From: Nitrospirae bacterium RIFCSPLOW2_12_42_9
GTDB lineage: Bacteria; Nitrospirota; 9FT-COMBO-42-15; HDB-SIOI813
Assembly: GCA_001805205.1 (NCBI GenBank)
Contig: MHER01000189.1
Span: 1-10,773, forward strand
Length of the DNA stretch: 10,773 nt
Direction: 5' to 3'
Below the pieces are notes generated by a model. It was not told the origin of the DNA and did not search any database. It saw nothing but the letters and a program-made list of their open reading frames with translations. Positions 7,042 through 10,773 of this stretch are shown piece after piece (the first letter of the stretch is position 1; every line of letters starts with the position of its first letter). A program made the translations under genes and the position numbers.

Positions 7042-7054
7042 CACCTAAGAGTAA

Positions 7055-8566
<1,512 letters not shown>

Positions 8567-8575
8567 GAAGTAAGC

Positions 8576-10123
8576 ATGAAAGATATACATACAGAAAAAA
8601 TCCTGGTACTTGACTTTGGGTCCCAATACACGCAGCTTATTGCAAGGCGTGTCAGAGAGGCTAAGGTTTATTCCGAGATAATGCCATATAATACCCCTCT
8701 TGGCAAGATAAAGAAGTTCAGGCCGAAGGGAATTATCTTATCCGGCGGACCATCAAGTGTTTACCAGAAAGGTGCCCCATTATGTTCCAGGAAGATATTT
8801 GATCTCAATATACCTATCCTTGGCATCTGCTATGGTATGCAGCTTATGACACACCTGTTTGGCGGGAAGGTAGCCAGGGCACAGAAGAGGGAATACGGGA
8901 AGGCCGAACTGTTCATTGATAATAACACAGGTATCCTCAAAGGACTTGGCGACGGTACTGTAGTATGGATGAGCCATGGAGATAAGATAGATGAGATGCC
9001 GGAAGGTTTTGTTGCAATTGGTCATACCCCAAATTCCCCGGTTGCTGCTATGGGAAATGTAAGGAAGGGATTTTATGGTCTTCAGTTTCATCCTGAGGTA
9101 GTTCACACGCCAAAGGGTTCTGAGATATTGCATAACTTTATATTTTCCATATGCGGCTGTTCTCCTTCATGGACAATGAAATCATTCCTCGACTACTCAC
9201 TGGGAAATATCAGGAAGGCAGTAGGCAAGAAAAAGGTTATATGTGCCCTCAGCGGTGGTGTGGATTCTACTGTAGTTGCAACACTTGTAAGCCGCGCAGT
9301 TGGCGGCCAGCTTATCAGTATCTTTGTAAATAATGGTCTGCTGCGTAAAGGTGAGGTGGAGAAGGTCTTAAATCTATTCAGTGAAACCCTTCATCTGAAT
9401 CTCAAATATGCAGATGCTGCTGATATATTTTTAAAGAAACTTGATGGTGTTATTGATCCTGAACAGAAGCGGAAGATTATTGGCAGGGAATTTATCAGGG
9501 TGTTTGAGCGTGAGGCAAAGAAGAGGAGTGATGTGGTGTTTCTTGCCCAGGGGACACTCTATCCCGATGTTATTGAGAGCGTATCCTTTAAGGGTCCTTC
9601 AGCAACGATCAAGACCCATCATAATGTTGGCGGCCTCCCGACAAAGATGAAGTTCAAACTCATTGAACCCTTGAGGGAACTTTTCAAGGATGAGGTGAGG
9701 GTACTTGGAAAGGAGATGGGTATACCGGATGATATATTATGGCGTCAGCCCTTTCCCGGTCCTGGTCTTGCTGTGAGGATACTCGGTGAGATTACAGAGG
9801 GCAGGCTTAATATTTTAAGAGAGGCGGATGCGATTGTACTTGAAGAGATAAAGGCGGCAGGTCTGTACCGGGATATATGGCAGTCCTTTGCAGTGCTGCT
9901 CCCTGTAAAGACTGTCGGTGTGATGGGTGATGAGAGGACTTACGAGAATGTTATAGCACTGAGGGCTGTGACGAGCATGGATGGTATGACCGCAGACTGG
10001 GTCAAGCTGCCATATGAACTACTTGGGAGGCTCTCCAACAGGATTATCAACGAGGTGAAGGGTGTGAACAGGGTTGTGTATGATATAAGCTCAAAACCGC
10101 CAAGTACAATAGAATGGGAGTAG
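8576..10123 (+). CDS. guaA: GMP synthase (glutamine-hydrolysing) GuaA
   Basis: Converts XMP to GMP using ATP and ammonia released from glutamine, directly after GuaB in the pathway. The 515 residues are full length and both activities are in one chain. The class I glutamine amidotransferase domain (about 8-195) has the oxyanion-loop ILSGGPSSV, the nucleophile C85 in GICYGMQ, and the triad partners H172 and E174 in LQFHPEV. The ATP pyrophosphatase domain (about 205-390) has the P-loop SGGVDST (226-232). The C-terminal dimerisation domain ends with the family's PPSTIEWE. The ribosome-binding site AGGAAG (8565-8570) overlaps the guaB stop and lies 5 bases before the ATG, indicating translational coupling. 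Archaeal GMP synthases are often split into two subunits; this fused form is bacterial in style. Confidence 0.98.
   Translation: MKDIHTEKILVLDFGSQYTQLIARRVREAKVYSEIMPYNTPLGKIKKFRPKGIILSGGPSSVYQKGAPLCSRKIFDLNIPILGICYGMQLMTHLFGGKVARAQKREYGKAELFIDNNTGILKGLGDGTVVWMSHGDKIDEMPEGFVAIGHTPNSPVAAMGNVRKGFYGLQFHPEVVHTPKGSEILHNFIFSICGCSPSWTMKSFLDYSLGNIRKAVGKKKVICALSGGVDSTVVATLVSRAVGGQLISIFVNNGLLRKGEVEKVLNLFSETLHLNLKYADAADIFLKKLDGVIDPEQKRKIIGREFIRVFEREAKKRSDVVFLAQGTLYPDVIESVSFKGPSATIKTHHNVGGLPTKMKFKLIEPLRELFKDEVRVLGKEMGIPDDILWRQPFPGPGLAVRILGEITEGRLNILREADAIVLEEIKAAGLYRDIWQSFAVLLPVKTVGVMGDERTYENVIALRAVTSMDGMTADWVKLPYELLGRLSNRIINEVKGVNRVVYDISSKPPSTIEWE
10116..10120 (+). promoter_or_regulatory. Ribosome-binding site deciding the GTG start of the pseudouridine synthase gene
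   Basis: GGGAG lies within the last codons of guaA, 5 bases before the GTG at 10126. An in-frame ATG at 10114 exists but has no ribosome-binding sequence before it, so the GTG is preferred. Confidence 0.65.
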
Positions 10124-10125
10124 CA

Positions 10126-10773
10126 GTGCAGGAGAGATTGCAAAAGATTATAGCAAGTGCAGGCGCTGCATCGAGGAGAAAGGCAGAAGAGCTTATCCTC
10201 GAAGGTAGTGTAACTGTAAATGGAAAGGTAGTAACAGAGCTCGGTACAAAGGCTGATCCAATAAAGGATGCGATAAAAGTAAAGGGGAAATTACTTCGTC
10301 AACCTGAGAGAAAGACTTACATAATCCTGAATAAGCCAAAGGGTTTTATAACATCTGTAAGTGATCCTGAGGGGAGGCCGGTGGTGATGGACTTACTAAG
10401 GGGTGTTAAGGCAAGGGTCTTTCCTGTTGGCCGGCTTGATTATGATACAGAAGGGCTTCTTATCCTCACTAATGATGGTGAATTTGCAAATGCACTTATG
10501 CACCCTTCACATGAGATACCAAAGACATATCTTGCAAAGGTCAAGGGTGTACTTGAGGAGAAAGAGTTAGAGAGGCTTAAAAAAGGCATCCGGCTGAAAG
10601 AGGGGATTACAGCGCCAGCGTTTGTTAAGAAACTAAGAAAAACAGACTTAAATTCCTGGATCGAGATTACAATCCATGAAGGGAGATATCATCAGGTAAA
10701 AAGGATGCTGGAAAGGGTGGGTCATACAGTATTAAGGCTTATCCGTGTTAAGTATGGGCCAATAATTCTGGGA
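10126..10773 (+). CDS. rluB: RluB/RsuA-family rRNA pseudouridine synthase (cut by right edge)
   Basis: The 216 visible codons encode an enzyme that isomerises a specific uridine of ribosomal RNA, most likely in 23S rRNA as in RluB. An S4 RNA-binding domain comes first (about 2-60, ERLQKIIASAGAASRRKAEE and GSVTVNGKVV). The catalytic domain follows, with YIILNKPKGF (65-74), the catalytic D105 in GRLDYDTEGLL, and the ITIHEGRYHQVKRML motif (181-195). The family is about 240-300 residues, so only the C-terminal tail is missing. The gene begins with GTG two bases after the guaA stop. An ATG 12 bases earlier would overlap guaA by 10 bases and add four residues. Its frame is not shared with guaA. RsuA or RluE/RluF specificity cannot be ruled out. 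The position suggests readthrough from the guaB-guaA promoter. Confidence 0.93.
   Translation, partial: MQERLQKIIASAGAASRRKAEELILEGSVTVNGKVVTELGTKADPIKDAIKVKGKLLRQPERKTYIILNKPKGFITSVSDPEGRPVVMDLLRGVKARVFPVGRLDYDTEGLLILTNDGEFANALMHPSHEIPKTYLAKVKGVLEEKELERLKKGIRLKEGITAPAFVKKLRKTDLNSWIEITIHEGRYHQVKRMLERVGHTVLRLIRVKYGPIILG

Overview
The window is ordinary bacterial chromosome carrying eight protein genes with very short gaps. No RNA gene, CRISPR array, insertion sequence or complete mobile element is visible. HspR control of the chaperones, frequent AGG and ATA codons, and short heptad repeats between genes suggest a Nitrospirota- or deltaproteobacteria-like anaerobe or microaerophile. This placement is an inference from gene content and codon style and is weak.

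Positions 1-2340, minus strand: a heat-shock operon dnaJ-hspR-clpB, with clpB running off the left edge. A sigma70-type promoter upstream of dnaJ is overlapped by an inverted repeat that matches the HspR operator (HAIR) at 13 of 14 arm positions. The HspR repressor encoded in the middle of the operon therefore probably controls its own operon and both chaperones. DnaJ and ClpB would cooperate, with a DnaK encoded elsewhere, in protein disaggregation.

Positions 2341-2484: a short spacer with two arrays of tandem heptads in opposite orientations and a 9-bp inverted repeat. Positions 2485-5616, minus strand: a CPA2-type cation:proton antiporter with an RCK/TrkA regulatory module, followed by mtnA (methylthioribose-1-phosphate isomerase). 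mtnA may have its own promoter over the antiporter stop codon.

Positions 5617-7093: an accessory-looking island of one gene, a P-loop ATPase with a DUF4143-type C-terminal domain that carries a PD-(D/E)XK-like motif. It is divergent from the antiporter. Its near-consensus promoter is packed with repeated half-sites and dyads, and this is the least explained regulatory region in the window.

Positions 7094-10773, plus strand: a tight operon guaB-guaA followed by a RluB-type rRNA pseudouridine synthase cut by the right edge. GuaB makes XMP from IMP and GuaA converts XMP to GMP, so the two genes form the complete guanine branch of purine synthesis. No obviously new multi-gene system is visible. 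The best leads are the promoter architecture of the AAA/DUF4143 gene, the HAIR-promoter overlap and the inverted heptad arrays.
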